Origin: Actinomadura mexicana
Lineage (GTDB): Bacteria; Actinomycetota; Actinomycetes; Streptosporangiales; Streptosporangiaceae
DNA length: 64,000 nucleotides
Assembly (NCBI RefSeq): GCF_900188105.1
Contig: NZ_FZNP01000001.1
Span: 434,001-498,000 of the forward strand
Direction: 5' to 3'
In this document: positions 63,310-64,000 of the stretch, piece by piece
How the letters are laid out: the number at the start of each line of letters is the position of its first letter
Position numbering within the stretch: position 1 is the stretch's first letter
The notes under the pieces: generated by a model
The model's database searches: none
Told to the model about the DNA's origin: nothing
What the model saw: only the letters and a program-made list of their open reading frames with translations
Position numbers and translations under genes: made by a program

Positions 63310-63640
63310 GCCCCGGCCCACCAGAATCTGGGGCTTCGGCCCTTCAACATAGGAGCGGCCCCGCGGGGCCGCTTCTTTATGTAAGCCATGAGAAAGCCGC
63401 CGAAATTCAACTGTGCAGCGACCAGGCGGCCGCTGCGCAGAGGCAAGCCTCGTCACTCGCCAGGTGGTGATCGGTAGCCCGGGTCCCCGTTCCAGTACAG
63501 GACGGTGGCAGCTCGCGAGCCCGTCGCTGACGTCGTTCCGGTCTCGATAAGGCGTCCGTGGGCGCAGGTCCATCGACCTTCGAAGATCACCCGGTTATGC
63601 TCCGACCCTGGAAATGTCAACGACACGCCAAGGGCGATGG
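63310..63640. other. intergenic region before response regulator
   Basis: Apart from the terminator, this 331-base stretch holds a short leftward frame of uncertain status (about 63453-63590, WNGDPGYRSPP at its end) and the AGGGCGATGG leader of the regulator gene. No other feature is visible. Confidence 0.35.
63354..63378 (+). terminator. rho-independent terminator
   Basis: AGCGGCCCC (63354-63362) pairs with GGGGCCGCT (63365-63373), followed by TCTTTA. It ends the small membrane protein transcript. Confidence 0.8.
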
Positions 63641-64000
63641 ATGAGCGTCGACGAGACGGCCCCGCTTCGCGTACTCGTGGTGGATGGTGATCCCCTGGGC
63701 AGGGCTGCCGTGATCTCCGTACTGGAGGCCAGCGACGAGTTCCAGGTCGTCGCCGAGTCCTCCGATCCCGCCGCGGCGGTTCCGCTGGCCGAGCGCCTGC
63801 GTCCCGACATCGTCCTGCTGGACGCGGCGGCCGCCGGTCACGCACTGCCGCTCAGCACGTCCTCCCGCGTCTTCGTCCTCGCCTCGGACGACCAGCCCGC
63901 CGTCGAGGCCGCCCTCCGCGCCGGCGCCTGCGGCCACCTCGTTCCCGGCTCCTTCACCGCGCACGACCTCGTCCGCGGCGTCCGCCACGCGTCCCGTACC
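63641..64000 (+). CDS. response regulator, 3' end outside window
   Basis: The 120 residues seen start at ATG 63641 (AGGG upstream) and run to the window edge. This is a receiver domain of NarL/FixJ type: acidic pocket VVDGDPLGR near residue 15, phosphorylated Asp in [12 protein letters not shown], and a strand with VFVLASDD. The Lys expected after GACGHL is replaced (V-P-G-S instead of L-K-D), so phosphorylation-induced switching may differ. A DNA-binding domain would be expected beyond the edge; no sensor kinase is visible. Confidence 0.8.
   Translation, partial: MSVDETAPLRVLVVDGDPLGRAAVISVLEASDEFQVVAESSDPAAAVPLAERLRPDIVLLDAAAAGHALPLSTSSRVFVLASDDQPAVEAALRAGACGHLVPGSFTAHDLVRGVRHASRT

Noticed and set aside
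63453..63590. Leftward small frame ending WNGDPGYRSPP
   Set aside because: About 45 residues with a GTG start but no clear ribosome site and irregular codons; too weak to call a gene.

Overview
This is high-GC actinomycete DNA and most resembles the Streptosporangiales/Thermomonosporaceae (Actinomadura-like), although the genus cannot be proven from the sequence alone. The evidence is frequent GTG and TTG starts, GGAGG-type ribosome sites, strongly G/C-biased third codon positions, and typical actinobacterial families: XRE-DUF5753 with DUF397, DUF6221, DUF574-type methyltransferase, MocR, a BlaC-like beta-lactamase with an SDG motif, and orn followed by tRNA-His.

Layout. 1-3.6 kb: the end of an operon with a ParB-like protein, then a reverse three-gene operon (NUDIX-like protein, degenerate class III nucleotide-cyclase-like protein, cupin) that is a candidate unknown signalling or defence unit. 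4.8-7.0 kb: a small membrane protein and a WhiJ-type regulatory trio. 7.2-14.3 kb: a two-gene DNA methylase/SNF2-helicase module like half of DISARM; the 3' third of the methylase gene has clearly lower GC, and a sigma70-like promoter points into its 3' end. 14.7-17.8 kb: a membrane protein, a MazG-NUDIX fusion, a class A beta-lactamase and a 43-residue unannotated ORF. 17.9-20.7 kb: a gas-vesicle-accessory-like trio with low-complexity repeats and no gvpA in the window. 20.8-26.5 kb: a SUMF1-domain protein, metH behind an S-adenosylhomocysteine (SAH) riboswitch, a uridine-kinase-like protein and DUF6221.

26.6-36.2 kb: a secreted lipase, an HpnB-type glycosyltransferase, type I hsdM-hsdS without hsdR, an ATPase/DUF574-methyltransferase pair, and an HTH protein followed by two methyltransferases and a Ser/Thr/Gly-rich 67-residue protein. 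36.3-43.5 kb: exonuclease III, a membrane FKBP isomerase, a class A penicillin-binding protein, a lipoprotein, and a cysteine-desulfurase-like aminotransferase behind a SAM-IV riboswitch. 43.6-48.1 kb: a 1372-residue four-domain SseB protein with an unknown C-terminal domain and an overlapping small partner, suggestive of toxin and immunity. 48.2-54.1 kb: surface and housekeeping genes, including a TrmH methyltransferase and a VWA/solute-binding membrane protein. 54.3-57.5 kb: two tandem paralogues that each fuse an ECF sigma factor, a zinc anti-sigma motif, a transmembrane helix and an external domain. 57.5-64 kb: an APH-type phosphotransferase, an amidase-like protein, a divergent MocR/PPOX pair, orn, tRNA-His, a small membrane protein and a response regulator cut by the window end.

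Three themes link the genes. DNA modification and defence appears at 7-14 kb, 29-31 kb and possibly 0.8-3.6 kb. The methionine/SAM cycle is under two different riboswitches, at 25 and 42 kb. Envelope-spanning signalling and cell-wall functions occupy 37-60 kb. No CRISPR array, insertion sequence, integrase or rRNA was found.
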